Of a stretch of 64,000 nt of DNA, positions 1 to 7,887 are shown in pieces (position 1 is the stretch's first letter; each line of letters opens with the position of its first letter). The stretch is taken from NCBI RefSeq assembly GCF_018613755.1, contig NZ_JAGGPP010000009.1:62001-126000 (forward strand), written 5' to 3'. The translations under genes were made by a program, and so were the position numbers. The DNA comes from Arthrobacter sp. ISL-72. GTDB taxonomy: Bacteria > Actinomycetota > Actinomycetes > Actinomycetales > Micrococcaceae. Under the pieces are notes generated by a model that did no database searches, was not told the origin of the DNA, and saw nothing but the letters and a program-made list of their open reading frames with translations.

Positions 1-669
1 GATCCCCATCAGGGCGTCGTCCACCGGGTTCACCAGGGTGTACAGCGGGGAGCCGTCGGCACGGACGATCACGTAGTCCGGAATGCTCCCGGCCTTGAAG
101 GTGATTTCGCCGCGGACCATGTCGGTGAAGGTCACGTCCTCGTCCGGCATGCGGACGCGGAGTACGGGATCGCGGCCCTCCGCCTGGAACGCGGCGATCT
201 GCTCGTCGCTGAGGTTGCGGTCGAAGTTGTCATAGCCCAGTTTGGGGTCGCGGCCGGCGGCGCGGTGGCGCGCTTCAACCTCTTCCGGCGAGGAGTAGCA
301 CTCATAGGCGTAGCCGGCTTCCAGGAGCTTGGCCACCACGTCCTTGTACAGGTCCAGGCGCTGTGACTGGCGGTACGGCTCGTGCGGTCCGCCGGTCTCG
401 ACGCCTTCTTCCCACGAGATGCCCAGCCATTTCAGCGCCTCGAGCAGCTGCTCGTAGCTCTCTTCCGAGTCCCGCGCCGCATCCGTGTCCTCAATGCGGA
501 AGACGAAGGTCCCCTGGGTGTGCCGGGCGTACGCCCAGTTGAACAATGCCGTCCGGATCAGGCCCACGTGCGGGGTGCCGGTGGGCGACGGGCAGAACCG
601 CACCCGGACCGGGGTTTCGGCGGTGACGGCAGGACTGGAGACGGCGTTGGACACAGAAGGAGTAGTCAT
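1..669 (-). CDS. gltX: Glutamyl-tRNA synthetase, N-terminal 223 residues (runs off the window)
   Basis: Class I aminoacyl-tRNA synthetase that charges tRNA-Glu in the cytoplasm. The visible part starts at the ATG at 669 and reads without interruption to the window edge, so the 3' end is missing. The HIGH-type signature appears as [11 protein letters not shown] at residues 27-37 after a short Ser/Thr/Ala-rich N-terminal extension. [15 protein letters not shown] follows, a hallmark of the Glu/Gln synthetase subfamily. The KMSKS loop and anticodon-binding domain lie outside. The FAH-family gene upstream is on the same strand but separated by a strong hairpin, so gltX may have its own promoter just after it. 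Confidence 0.95.
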   Translation of the reverse strand, partial: MTTPSVSNAVSSPAVTAETPVRVRFCPSPTGTPHVGLIRTALFNWAYARHTQGTFVFRIEDTDAARDSEESYEQLLEALKWLGISWEEGVETGGPHEPYRQSQRLDLYKDVVAKLLEAGYAYECYSSPEEVEARHRAAGRDPKLGYDNFDRNLSDEQIAAFQAEGRDPVLRVRMPDEDVTFTDMVRGEITFKAGSIPDYVIVRADGSPLYTLVNPVDDALMGI

Positions 670-732
670 AGTGCCTCCAACTTTACCGCCTGACCGGGGC
701 AGGGCCCCGCCGTCGAACCGGCCGCGGAAACC

Positions 733-764
733 GACAGCCGCCCGGGGATTCCCGGGCGGCTGTC
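733..764 (-). terminator. Perfect 14-bp hairpin after the FAH-family gene
   Basis: GACAGCCGCCCGGG pairs with CCCGGGCGGCTGTC around a GATT loop. It lies 20 bp past the stop of the minus-strand FAH-family gene and before gltX. There is no clear U tract on either side, which is usual for hairpin terminators in high-G+C actinobacteria. Confidence 0.65.
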
Positions 765-784
765 CTTGGTCAATGCATTTGTGG

Positions 785-1561
785 CTAGCGGCGGACGATC
801 GGGTTGGAGAGGCGCCCGATGCCTTCGATCTCAACCTCGAAGCGGTCACCGGGCACAACCAGGCCCACTCCGGCAGGGGTGCCGGTCATGATCACGTCGC
901 CGGGCAGCAGCGTGAAGGCCTGCGAGACGACGGAGACGAGTTCGCGGACGCCCCGGATCATCTGGGCCGTGCTGCCGTCCTGGCGGAGTTCCCCGTTGAG
1001 CCGGCCCTGGATCCTGAGGTCCTCGGTGTCCAGTTCGGTCTCGATCCACGGCCCCAGCGGCGCCGAGGTGTCAAAGCCCTTGGCGCGCGCCCACTGCAGG
1101 TCCGTCTTCTGCACATCGCGGGCCGTCAGGTCGTTGCCGCAGGTGTACCCGAAGATGACGTCGTCGACCCGGTCCTCGGGAACGTCTTTGCAGATTCGTC
1201 CGATCACTACGCACAGCTCGGCCTCGAAGGAAACCTCCTCCGAGAATTCCGGCAGCACGATCGGATCATTGGGGCCAACAACCGAGGTGTTCGGCTTCAG
1301 GAACAGCAGCGGCTGCTGCGGCACCTCGTTCCCGAGTTCCTCGGCGTGCTCAACGAAGTTCCGTCCCACGCCCACTACCTTGCTGCGCGGAATGATGGGG
1401 GCCAGCAGCCGCACGTCCTCAAGCTTGTACTTGACGGTGCTGCGTTCAACGCCGTTGAAGAAAGGGTCGCCCTTGATGACAGTGACTTCTTCACTGCCGG
1501 GCTCGCCTTCAACAACGCCGTAAAGGGGATCGGAATCAGCTACAAATCGGGCAATACGCAT
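785..1561 (-). CDS. Fumarylacetoacetate hydrolase (FAH) family protein
   Basis: 258 residues, the normal size for the short FAH family, whose members are Mg/Mn-dependent hydrolases, decarboxylases or hydratases of 2-oxo acids from aromatic breakdown. The metal-ligand motif [12 protein letters not shown] (acidic ligands near 113 and 115) and GNDLTARD (Asp near 144) are present. The C-terminal MTGTPAGVG loop is typical of the family. The substrate cannot be read from sequence: fumarylpyruvate, acylpyruvate or oxaloacetate are all possible. It starts at an ATG with only a weak ribosome-binding site. It is flanked by gltX and an MBL hydrolase, neither of which suggests an aromatic pathway. A second, divergent FAH-family gene lies at 40368-41201. 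Confidence 0.85.
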   Translation of the reverse strand: MRIARFVADSDPLYGVVEGEPGSEEVTVIKGDPFFNGVERSTVKYKLEDVRLLAPIIPRSKVVGVGRNFVEHAEELGNEVPQQPLLFLKPNTSVVGPNDPIVLPEFSEEVSFEAELCVVIGRICKDVPEDRVDDVIFGYTCGNDLTARDVQKTDLQWARAKGFDTSAPLGPWIETELDTEDLRIQGRLNGELRQDGSTAQMIRGVRELVSVVSQAFTLLPGDVIMTGTPAGVGLVVPGDRFEVEIEGIGRLSNPIVRR

Positions 1562-1621
1562 GGGCCCAAGCCTACCGTCAGGAACCCGCCTTCCTGCGAC
1601 GGGCCTGCGTCAGCCGGGCAC

Positions 1622-2419
1622 TCAGCTGCGGAGGTACTCCAGCTGCGCCGCCACTGACGTTTCGGCGGCCCGCCTGACGGAAGGGTCGACGTCGGGATAC
1701 ACGGCGTCGGTGACTGCCGCGACGGAAGCGTTGTGCCCAAGCCGCGACAATGCGGCCCCGATCTGATCCAGCCTCAGCCTGCGGTGCTGCCGGTATTCAC
1801 GGCAGACGGCATCCAGGGCGGGCAGCACCGGGCCATGGGCCGGGAGCAGCGTAGCCGGTCCAAGCCGTTCAAGCCGGTCCAGGCTGGCCAGATAATCGCC
1901 GAGCCGCCCGTCCGGATAATCCAGCACCGTGGTGCCGCGCCCAAGGATCGTATCCCCCGTAAGGACCGACCCTGCGGGACCGTCATCAGGCAGGTGGAAA
2001 CAGACGGAGTCGGAGGTGTGGCCGGGCGTCGCCACGACTCGGATGTCAACGCCGCCCGCGGTGAGGATCTCGCCGTCGGCGAGGGGATCGCCGCCGTGGC
2101 AGTATTCGGCGGACGCGGCACGGACCGGCGCCCCGGTCAGTTCACGGAAGCGGACCGACGCCGCTGTGTGGTCCGCGTGCCGGTGCGTGATGAGTATGAC
2201 GCCGACTCGCCCGGCCGCTCCCAGGGCAGCGAGGTGGCGCTCATCCACAGGGCCAGGGTCCACCACTGCCACTTGGTGTAAGCCGGGCATGCCGATCACA
2301 TAAGAATTCGTGCCGTCCAGGCTCATGGGGCCGGGATTCGGGGCCAGCCGGAAGCGGGTGAAGGTGCTGCTTTGCCGGAGCGAAGCGCTGCCGGCGGTCG
2401 CTGTGTTCTCGGAAGTCAC
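1622..2419 (-). CDS. MBL-fold metallo-hydrolase
   Basis: Metallo-beta-lactamase-fold hydrolase of about 265 residues. The zinc motif H-R-H-A-D-H is at about residues 79-84. Downstream metal ligands are visible in the ATPGHTSDSVCFHL segment, the TGDTILGRGTTVLDY segment and the LLPAHGP segment, which is the pattern of glyoxalase II/LACTB2-like proteins. The physiological substrate is unknown. I chose the GTG at 2419 (protein begins VTSENTATAG). An in-frame TTG at 2443 would add eight residues, but it sits inside a repeat unit. The gene reads away from the repeat array and is separated from the FAH gene by 60 bp, so the two may be co-transcribed. Confidence 0.8.
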   Translation of the reverse strand: MTSENTATAGSASLRQSSTFTRFRLAPNPGPMSLDGTNSYVIGMPGLHQVAVVDPGPVDERHLAALGAAGRVGVILITHRHADHTAASVRFRELTGAPVRAASAEYCHGGDPLADGEILTAGGVDIRVVATPGHTSDSVCFHLPDDGPAGSVLTGDTILGRGTTVLDYPDGRLGDYLASLDRLERLGPATLLPAHGPVLPALDAVCREYRQHRRLRLDQIGAALSRLGHNASVAAVTDAVYPDVDPSVRRAAETSVAAQLEYLRS

Positions 2420-2441
2420 CCGTCCATCTTGGCACCGTTCC

Positions 2442-2607
2442 AACCCTCTCTCACCTTATTACCGCAAACAGGCGAACGCTCTCTCACCTCTACCAGCGTC
2501 CTCCGGCGCCGGTGAGAGAGCGTCGGGGAAAAACCCGCAGGAAGGGAGAGAGCGTCCGGTAAAGGGCGGCAGGAAGTGAGGGAGCGTCCGGGGGAAAGGC
2601 GGGAACG
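2442..2607. repeat. Intergenic array of 32-33 bp units, two inverted and three direct
   Basis: Three direct units begin with GTGAGAGAGCGTC-like cores at 2512, 2544 and 2576, exactly 32 bp apart. The 19-bp tails are loosely conserved and in two units end in GCAGGAA. Two more cores lie in the opposite orientation (reading down from 2487 and 2454, 33 bp apart). The inner pair forms an inverted repeat of about 13 bp around a 22-nt loop. The units lack unique spacers, so this is not a CRISPR. It fills the gap between the MBL gene start and the ilvE terminator. Confidence 0.75.
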
Positions 2608-2648
2608 ACGACGGCGGCCGCCCACCGAAGTGGACGGACCGCCGTCGT
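2608..2648 (-). terminator. ilvE terminator hairpin
   Basis: ACGACGGCGG (2608-2617) pairs with CCGCCGTCGT (2639-2648). The loop holds a second small stem, CCAC-CGAA-GTGG. It lies 17 bp beyond the ilvE stop codon. Confidence 0.65.
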
Positions 2649-2665
2649 GCGTCAGTCAGCTACGG

Positions 2666-3778
2666 TCAGGCGAGGCGCGTCAGCCAGCCGTGGGTGTCCT
2701 CCACGACGCCCGTCTGGATGCCGAGAAGCTTCTCGCGGATGGCCATGGTGGTCTCCCCGGCCTTTGCGTCCTCGGAGCCGATGAACTCGGTGGCGTCCTT
2801 CAGGACGCCGATCGGCGTGATGACGGCGGCCGTGCCGCAGGCGAACACCTCGGCGATGTCGCCGGAGGCAACGCCGTCGCGCCATTCATCCAGGGTGATC
2901 TTCCGCTCGGTCACCGCGCGGCCCATGTCCTTGGCCACCTGCATCACCGACATCCGGGTAACCCCTTCAAGGATGGTTCCGGTCAGGGCGGGGGTCACCA
3001 GCGAGCCGTCCTTCATCACGAAGAACACATTCATGCCGCCGAGTTCCTCAACAGCGTTATCGTTGAACTGGTCGAGGAAAAGGACCTGCTTGCAGCCGTG
3101 GGCCTCGGCCTCCTGCTGGGCGATAAGGGATGCGGCGTAGTTGCCGCCGCACTTTGCTGCGCCGGTGCCGCCGCGTCCTGCGCGGGCATACTCCCGCGAG
3201 ATCCAGATCGACACGGGCTTCAGTTCGCCGCCGAAGTAGTTGCCCGCGGGCGAAGCGATGACACGGAAGGAGACCTCCCTGGCGGCGCGGACGCCGAGGA
3301 ACGCTTCGGTGGCGATCATGAACGGGCGAAGGTACAGCGCTTCGCCGTCCCCGGCCGGAACCCATTCCCGGTCAGCCTGCACGAGCTCACGGATGGCGCC
3401 GAGGAAGTACTCTTCGGGCAGCTCCGGGAGCGCCAGCCGGCGGGCCGACTTGTTCAGGCGCGCGGCGTTGGCCTCCGGACGGAACGTCCAGACCGAGCCG
3501 TCACCATGGCGGTAGGCCTTGAGCCCTTCGAAAATCTCCTGGCCGTAGTGCAGCACCGCTGCCGACGGGTCAAGCGAAATGGGACCGTATGCCTCAACGC
3601 GCGCGTCATGCCAGCCGCCCTTCCCGGTCTCGTCGACGCTGTAGTCGACGATGGCGGTGTGGTCGGTGAAATAGTTGCCAAAGCCTGGGTTCGCCAGGAT
3701 GGCTGCACGCTCTTCAGCAGACTTCGGGGTTGCCGAGGGCTGCTGGGTGAATTCGACGCCATGGGCAGTCTGAGTCAT
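2666..3778 (-). CDS. ilvE: Branched-chain amino acid aminotransferase
   Basis: PLP enzyme of fold type IV that performs the last, reversible transamination in Val, Ile and Leu synthesis with glutamate as amino donor. Length is 370 residues, as usual for the long actinobacterial/eukaryotic-type IlvE. The catalytic lysine is K209 in TGAAKCGGNYAAS. EIFEGLKAYR near 81-90, the FRPEANAARLNKSA segment and LTGTILEGVTRMS are family hallmarks. It lies about 100 bp downstream of leuB on the same strand. A hairpin terminates it, and the gap upstream holds one half of the palindrome also found before leuB and ilvD. Confidence 0.95.
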   Translation of the reverse strand: MTQTAHGVEFTQQPSATPKSAEERAAILANPGFGNYFTDHTAIVDYSVDETGKGGWHDARVEAYGPISLDPSAAVLHYGQEIFEGLKAYRHGDGSVWTFRPEANAARLNKSARRLALPELPEEYFLGAIRELVQADREWVPAGDGEALYLRPFMIATEAFLGVRAAREVSFRVIASPAGNYFGGELKPVSIWISREYARAGRGGTGAAKCGGNYAASLIAQQEAEAHGCKQVLFLDQFNDNAVEELGGMNVFFVMKDGSLVTPALTGTILEGVTRMSVMQVAKDMGRAVTERKITLDEWRDGVASGDIAEVFACGTAAVITPIGVLKDATEFIGSEDAKAGETTMAIREKLLGIQTGVVEDTHGWLTRLA

Positions 3779-3840
3779 GGTTCCTCCACGGTCGGCTGCC
3801 TGGCGTGTGAACGTGGTTCAGCGTCGGACCACGGCAGCAT

Positions 3841-3859
3841 GTTGGTGATTCGAAACAAG
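3841..3859 (-). promoter_or_regulatory. Degenerate copy of the leuB/ilvD palindrome upstream of ilvE
   Basis: ATTCGAAACAA here matches the right half of the leuB operator (4970-4992) exactly. The left half keeps only GTTG, and at a shorter spacing. It lies about 70 bp before the ilvE start. It is either a weak site for the same regulator or chance. Confidence 0.35.
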
Positions 3860-3879
3860 CTTACGCCTGATGAGGAGCC

Positions 3880-4932
3880 CTAAAGGGCGGCGGCGATTGC
3901 GTCTCCGACAGCACTGGTGGTGCGTTCCCGGCCATCGCGGCTTTCGACGTCGGCGATGACTGCGGCTTCGATCTTTTTCGCGGCGTCAGTGTACCCAAGA
4001 TGGTCCAGCAGCAGCGCGGCCGACAGGATCGCCGCGGTGGGGTCTGCCTTCTGCTGGCCGGCGATGTCAGGAGCCGAGCCGTGCACCGGCTCGAACATCG
4101 ACGGGGCGGTGCGCTCCATGTTGATGTTGCCGGAAGCCGCCAGGCCGATGCCTCCGGTGACGGCAGCGGCGAGATCGGTGATGATGTCGCCGAAAAGGTT
4201 GTCAGTGACGATCACGTCGAAGCGTGAGGGGTCGGTGACCATGAAGATCGTGGCGGCGTCGATGTGCAGGTAGTCGTGGGTGACGTCCGGGAATTCCTGC
4301 GCCACCGCCTCAACCGTCCGCTTCCACAAGTGTCCGGCAAAGACCAGCACATTGTGCTTGTGAACGAGGGTGACGTGCTTGCGCGGCCGTTCGCTGGCCC
4401 GGCGGAAGGCATCGCGGACAACCCGCTCCACGCCGTGGGCCGTGTTCAGGGAAACCTCGGTTGCAACCTCGTGCGGGGTACCGCCGCGGAGAGTGCCGCC
4501 GTTGCCCACATAGGGTCCCTCTGTGCCTTCGCGCACCACAATGAAATCGATCTTGCCCGGGTTGGCGAGCGGGCTGCCCACGCCGCCGAAGAGGCGCGAC
4601 GGGCGCAGGTTGACGAAGTGGTCCAGGCTGAAGCGAAGCTTGAGCAGCATTTCACGCTCGATGATGCCGGACGGGATCCGGGTGTCACCGGGGGCCGCGC
4701 CGACTGCGCCGAAGAGGATAGCGTCCCGCGTGCGAAGATCGTTGAGTACCTCATCCGGGAGGGTCTCCCCTGTCTCCAGCCAGTGCTGGGCTCCCAGCTT
4801 GTAGTGGGTCTGCTCCAGGGTGACGCCTTCAGCGGCAACAACCTTCTCCAAGACCTTCAAAGCTTCGGCGATGACCTCGGGGCCGATGCCGTCGCCGGGA
4901 ATGACAGCAAGATTAATGGTGGATGCGCTCAT
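3880..4932 (-). CDS. leuB: 3-isopropylmalate dehydrogenase
   Basis: NAD-dependent oxidative decarboxylation of 3-isopropylmalate in leucine synthesis. Length is 350 residues, normal for the family. The protein begins [20 protein letters not shown], the nucleotide-binding start of the isocitrate/isopropylmalate dehydrogenase family. [14 protein letters not shown] matches the LeuB-type substrate region, and [22 protein letters not shown] carries the metal-binding aspartates. The C-terminal [12 protein letters not shown] is also conserved. Upstream is a 23 bp palindrome (4970-4992) shared with ilvD, pointing to common control by leucine status. leuA and leuCD are not in the window. Confidence 0.95.
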   Translation of the reverse strand: MSASTINLAVIPGDGIGPEVIAEALKVLEKVVAAEGVTLEQTHYKLGAQHWLETGETLPDEVLNDLRTRDAILFGAVGAAPGDTRIPSGIIEREMLLKLRFSLDHFVNLRPSRLFGGVGSPLANPGKIDFIVVREGTEGPYVGNGGTLRGGTPHEVATEVSLNTAHGVERVVRDAFRRASERPRKHVTLVHKHNVLVFAGHLWKRTVEAVAQEFPDVTHDYLHIDAATIFMVTDPSRFDVIVTDNLFGDIITDLAAAVTGGIGLAASGNINMERTAPSMFEPVHGSAPDIAGQQKADPTAAILSAALLLDHLGYTDAAKKIEAAVIADVESRDGRERTTSAVGDAIAAAL

Positions 4933-4969
4933 GCTTTCAGGGTAGCCAAGCCATCCACATGATGGTCAA

Positions 4970-4992
4970 GTTGTCTCAATATTCGAAACAAC
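4970..4992 (-). promoter_or_regulatory. Palindromic operator upstream of leuB
   Basis: A 23 bp imperfect palindrome with arms GTTGT-TC and GA-ACAAC around an AT-rich centre. It starts 38 bp before the leuB ATG. Its core, GTCTCAATATTCGAAAC, closely matches the ilvD site GTCTCAATATCCGAGAC at 20760-20780 when that site is read on the minus strand. Actinobacterial leucine genes are known to be repressed by an IclR-type regulator (LtbR in Corynebacterium). Assigning this site to that family is inference. Confidence 0.6.
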
Positions 4993-5006
4993 TTCACTGC
5001 GTAGTG

Positions 5007-5780
5007 TCAGCGCCCCGCCACGGGCGAAGCAACGACGGCGACATTCTTGCCCCACGGGTCCTCGGTGTAGCAGCTGATGAGCACCAGCCGGTTGGGGACC
5101 ACCGCCCAGATGGGACTGTCCTTCAACGTCGCTTTCGTATAGGTGGTGACCGACTCCACCCGGTAGGTCATGCTGCCGGCGGCGGTTGTGACCGTCAGCT
5201 CATCGCCGGCTGCAGCGGCGGAACTCAGGTGGTTGAAGGGCGCGTCCAGCCCCTCCCAGCTGTGGCCGATGACGTAGCTGGTGTTGGCGGATCCGGCTCC
5301 GGGCGTCCCGAAGGCGGAAAGCCAGTATCCGTCCATGGTCTCCGGCGGCACGATGCTGTGGCTGCCGGCGTCGACGGAGTCGGGCTGCAAGGGGTGGACC
5401 ACAACGTCCATGCCAGCGGCCGGGTATGTGATGCGTTGCGGGGCCGACGCAGCAGGGTAGGAAGGGGCCGGCGGCGCCACTGGCGTACCGCCGACGGCGA
5501 GCCGCACGGCAGGCGGTCCAGCCGGGTCTGCCGCTTCTGGTTCCTTCTGCGCTGCTGGTTCCTTCGGTGAAGGCGATCCTGTCACGGGGCCCGAGAGCAC
5601 GATTGCCGCCGGTTCCCCGGCAGCCGCCGATCCGTGGCTCGGACCCGTCAGGCCATAGACCAGCCAGGCTGCGAGAAGCCCCGCGGCGCAGATGCCCAGC
5701 ACCAGCACGTCCCTGAGGCTCAGCATCAGTCCATGGATCCCGGCGACACGTACCTGCTGGCTCCGGCGGTGTTTGACCAT
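5007..5780 (-). CDS. Class E/F-like sortase (membrane-anchored transpeptidase)
   Basis: Sortases cleave a sorting signal in exported proteins and join them to the cell wall or to each other. There is one N-terminal membrane segment (about 24-43), then a Ser/Pro/Ala-rich linker and a C-terminal sortase domain. That domain has the catalytic His in VIGHSWEG (H173) and Cys in LVLISCYTED (C237). The usual Arg after the Cys is not at the expected place: WGKNVAV carries Lys245 where class F enzymes have Arg. The start is the ATG at 5780, preceded by AGGAG at good spacing. The gene directly follows a secreted protein with a C-terminal membrane anchor, its likely substrate. Confidence 0.8.
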   Translation of the reverse strand: MVKHRRSQQVRVAGIHGLMLSLRDVLVLGICAAGLLAAWLVYGLTGPSHGSAAAGEPAAIVLSGPVTGSPSPKEPAAQKEPEAADPAGPPAVRLAVGGTPVAPPAPSYPAASAPQRITYPAAGMDVVVHPLQPDSVDAGSHSIVPPETMDGYWLSAFGTPGAGSANTSYVIGHSWEGLDAPFNHLSSAAAAGDELTVTTAAGSMTYRVESVTTYTKATLKDSPIWAVVPNRLVLISCYTEDPWGKNVAVVASPVAGR

Positions 5781-5872
5781 GACGAGGGCTCCTGGGGATG
5801 CTGAAACGAAATTGCTGAAGACAGGAAGGGCGGGGTACCGGATAGTTACGGCACCCCGCCTCCGGGTGTTCC

Positions 5873-6592
5873 CTAGCTGTTCGCGCCGCGGGAGCGCACT
5901 CCGCTGCTTACGAGCACCCATGCCCCTGCCGCTACAAAGAGTCCGGTCAGTCCGGCCAGCCAGGCCGGGATCCCCGTGCCGGAACCGCCAACGGCCGTCT
6001 GGACGTTGTAACCTTCGTTGCTCGCCGCGGGGGCAGCTGCTCCGGTAGCGGCAACCGGCGTCGACGCAACCGGGGTCACCGTGGTGTGTGCCGGGGGAAC
6101 TGCCGCAGGCTGGTTGGCTGCCGGCGGGACCGAGTTGTCAACCTGGACAACCACATCAACTGGGTCCGCAGGAGCAGGATCGGCCGGATCCGGGACTGCC
6201 GGATCCACCGGATCAGGGTCCACGGGATCAGGATCGACAGGATCCACGACGGGGCCGGGGGGATCCACCGGATCCGGATCCACCGGGTCAGGATCCACGG
6301 GAACCACCGGGCCGGGCTGCTCGCAGCCGTTGGCCAGGAGTGCGATGTTGGCCACTGTCAGATTCTGGCCCTGCGGCATGACGTCGCCCAGGTTCTCCGG
6401 CACGATGTCACCGGTATCGCCCACGTGGGCGGCCAACGCACTGAGGCTGATGGTTTCCAGAAGGTAGGGGTTGGATGCCGAGCCTGTGGCATGGCAAATA
6501 GTAATAGTGCCTGGTGGCGCTGCGTTTGCCGCGACTGTGGCCCCCATCAGCCCGAGGCCTACCACCCCCAGAGTGGCGATCGTTCGTTTCAT
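5873..6592 (-). CDS. Secreted surface protein with Asp-Pro repeats and C-terminal membrane anchor
   Basis: 239 residues. A signal peptide (1-24, ending ANA) is followed by a compact domain of about 65 residues containing ICHATGSASNPY and a second Cys near 90. I associate this CHATGS-NPY pattern with exported bacterial surface proteins of unknown function. A rod of Val-Asp-Pro/Asp-Pro repeats (about 93-154) follows, then an Ala/Pro linker, GGSGTGIPAW, a hydrophobic segment (about 209-229) and a short tail with three Arg. The layout matches a cell-wall-anchored protein, but there is no canonical LPXTG. GGAGG precedes the ATG at 6592 by 8 nt. It lies 92 bp upstream of the sortase gene on the same strand. 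Confidence 0.75.
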   Translation of the reverse strand: MKRTIATLGVVGLGLMGATVAANAAPPGTITICHATGSASNPYLLETISLSALAAHVGDTGDIVPENLGDVMPQGQNLTVANIALLANGCEQPGPVVPVDPDPVDPDPVDPPGPVVDPVDPDPVDPDPVDPAVPDPADPAPADPVDVVVQVDNSVPPAANQPAAVPPAHTTVTPVASTPVAATGAAAPAASNEGYNVQTAVGGSGTGIPAWLAGLTGLFVAAGAWVLVSSGVRSRGANS

Positions 6593-6886
6593 GTTCGGTC
6601 CCTCCATAGCAAATCCGATTCGAACCGACCGGGCTGCAGGGAGTAACCGTCTTCGAGACCACAGAAACCGTGTGAGACCTCATCAGCGAATTGAAGGTGA
6701 CAGTTACTCCCCAGACAGTGTCATCAGTTCGCTTGCCTTTTCAGGCTACGTTTCGCGCTGGGGCTAAACCCGAGTAACAGGTACCCGTTTACTCAGTAGC
6801 CCGCAGGCACTAATTACTTGCTTCGTGATGGCGCTCACTCGCAAGAATGGAGTGGACTACTTGGAGGCGTGCCGGACAGGAAGCCC
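6593..6886. other. 294-bp intergenic region with GAGTAA/TTACTC inverted repeat
   Basis: No coding potential seen. It separates the surface protein gene from the epimerase-like gene, both on the minus strand. An inverted repeat GAGTAA-N11-TTACTC lies at 6772-6794. Further GAGTAAC/GTTACTC copies occur near 6641 and 6698. These could be operator sites for the surface protein/sortase pair. I could not place a convincing promoter. Confidence 0.4.
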
Positions 6887-7822
6887 TCAGCGCGCCCCAG
6901 GGTCGGCTTGTGTCCGGACCCATTCGACTTCCTCTGCGAGTAACTCGAGGGCGTTCCCGGCCCGCGTGTACCCGAGGTTCCGCGCTGCGGTGCTGTCCAA
7001 GGTCATTGCCGTCCGCCACGGATGGTGCCCTCGGTTCAGCCCGTTCGGGACCGGATCAATTGCCCCGCTCCATCCGAGTTGCGCGGCGATGGCTCGCACG
7101 ATGTCGGCAGCTGAAGGGGTATCAGGATCGGCGGCATTCAGGATGCGCGTCCCGGGGTGCGCCGCCACAGTTTCGATCAGGGCGGCGGCATTGGCGGCGG
7201 CGGTGAGATGGTCGACCGTGCCCGGGTCAACCAGCTCAATAGCCGGTTCCCCGCGGAGCATCTGCTCGACGACGCCTTTTGTGCGCGGGTTCCGAGCCCA
7301 GGGGCCGTGGACCTTCGAGGGGCGGATTACGGTAACCGGAAGGCCGGAGTCGAGGGCGGCAAGCTCAGCGGCGACTTTGCAGGGAGCATACCCTTCCCTC
7401 GTGAACGGGTCCGTGTCGTCGCCGGCGGGCGGCAGCGTGGGGGCGTCCTCGCGGACCGGGCCCTCGAACCGGGGGGAGTCGCCGCCGTTGACATGCCTGC
7501 CGGCAGCGTCCATGTAGACCGCCCGGCTCGACACCAGTACTAACGTGGCGGCCGATGCCATTGCCGGAAGGATGGACCTGACGTCAGCGGCGGTGTACGC
7601 GACAAGGTCGACCAGCAGGTCCGTGCCGTCGCCCACGAGCTGCTTAATGCCGCGGCCATCGTTGCGCCCGAGCCGGTGGAAACGTACGCCTGCCTCTGAA
7701 AGCTCGACGGGCATTCGCGATGCGTCGCGGCCGGTCACGTCCACGTCCCAACCGGCCCGGGCAAGGCGCAACGCCGTCGCGCCGCCCAAGGCCCCCGTTC
7801 CGCCCAGCACCACCGCCCGCAT
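6887..7822 (-). CDS. NAD-dependent epimerase/dehydratase family protein
   Basis: Extended short-chain dehydrogenase of 311 residues. The N-terminal dinucleotide motif is GGTGALGG within VVLGGTGALGGATALRLARAG. DVTGRD follows, then DLLVDLVAYTAADV and LVSSRAVYMDA, the Ser region of the active site, although the classical YxxxK is not obvious (REGYAPCKVAAELAAL may supply Tyr and Lys). VIRPSKVHGPWA matches the family's substrate-loop start. The substrate is unknown, a nucleotide sugar or isoflavone-reductase-like role both being possible. I prefer the ATG at 7822, preceded by GGAGG at 5 nt, over the one at 7837. It ends a metG-proximal pair with a 65 bp gap. Confidence 0.75.
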   Translation of the reverse strand: MRAVVLGGTGALGGATALRLARAGWDVDVTGRDASRMPVELSEAGVRFHRLGRNDGRGIKQLVGDGTDLLVDLVAYTAADVRSILPAMASAATLVLVSSRAVYMDAAGRHVNGGDSPRFEGPVREDAPTLPPAGDDTDPFTREGYAPCKVAAELAALDSGLPVTVIRPSKVHGPWARNPRTKGVVEQMLRGEPAIELVDPGTVDHLTAAANAAALIETVAAHPGTRILNAADPDTPSAADIVRAIAAQLGWSGAIDPVPNGLNRGHHPWRTAMTLDSTAARNLGYTRAGNALELLAEEVEWVRTQADPGAR

Positions 7823-7887
7823 CGCACCCTCCGTCATTTCCTACCCGCACATCGGGCACTCTCCGGGTGAAGAACAGCCAGCTGCGG

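Noticed and set aside
485..1657. A 390-codon plus-strand frame across the FAH-family gene
   Set aside because: It is antisense to a clearly conserved enzyme, and its translation has no recognisable domains and an odd composition. Such long antisense frames are normal in high-G+C genomes.
2442..2607. CRISPR array
   Set aside because: The five units are 32-33 bp in total with no unique spacers of constant length, they face in two directions, and no cas genes are present.
2576..3883. A 435-codon plus-strand frame over ilvE
   Set aside because: Antisense shadow of ilvE. No family features, and its start lies in the repeat array.
5873..6592. Canonical LPXTG sorting signal in the surface protein
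   Set aside because: I looked for LPXTG and LAXTG before the C-terminal hydrophobic segment and found neither, so the sortase substrate assignment rests on gene order and overall layout only.
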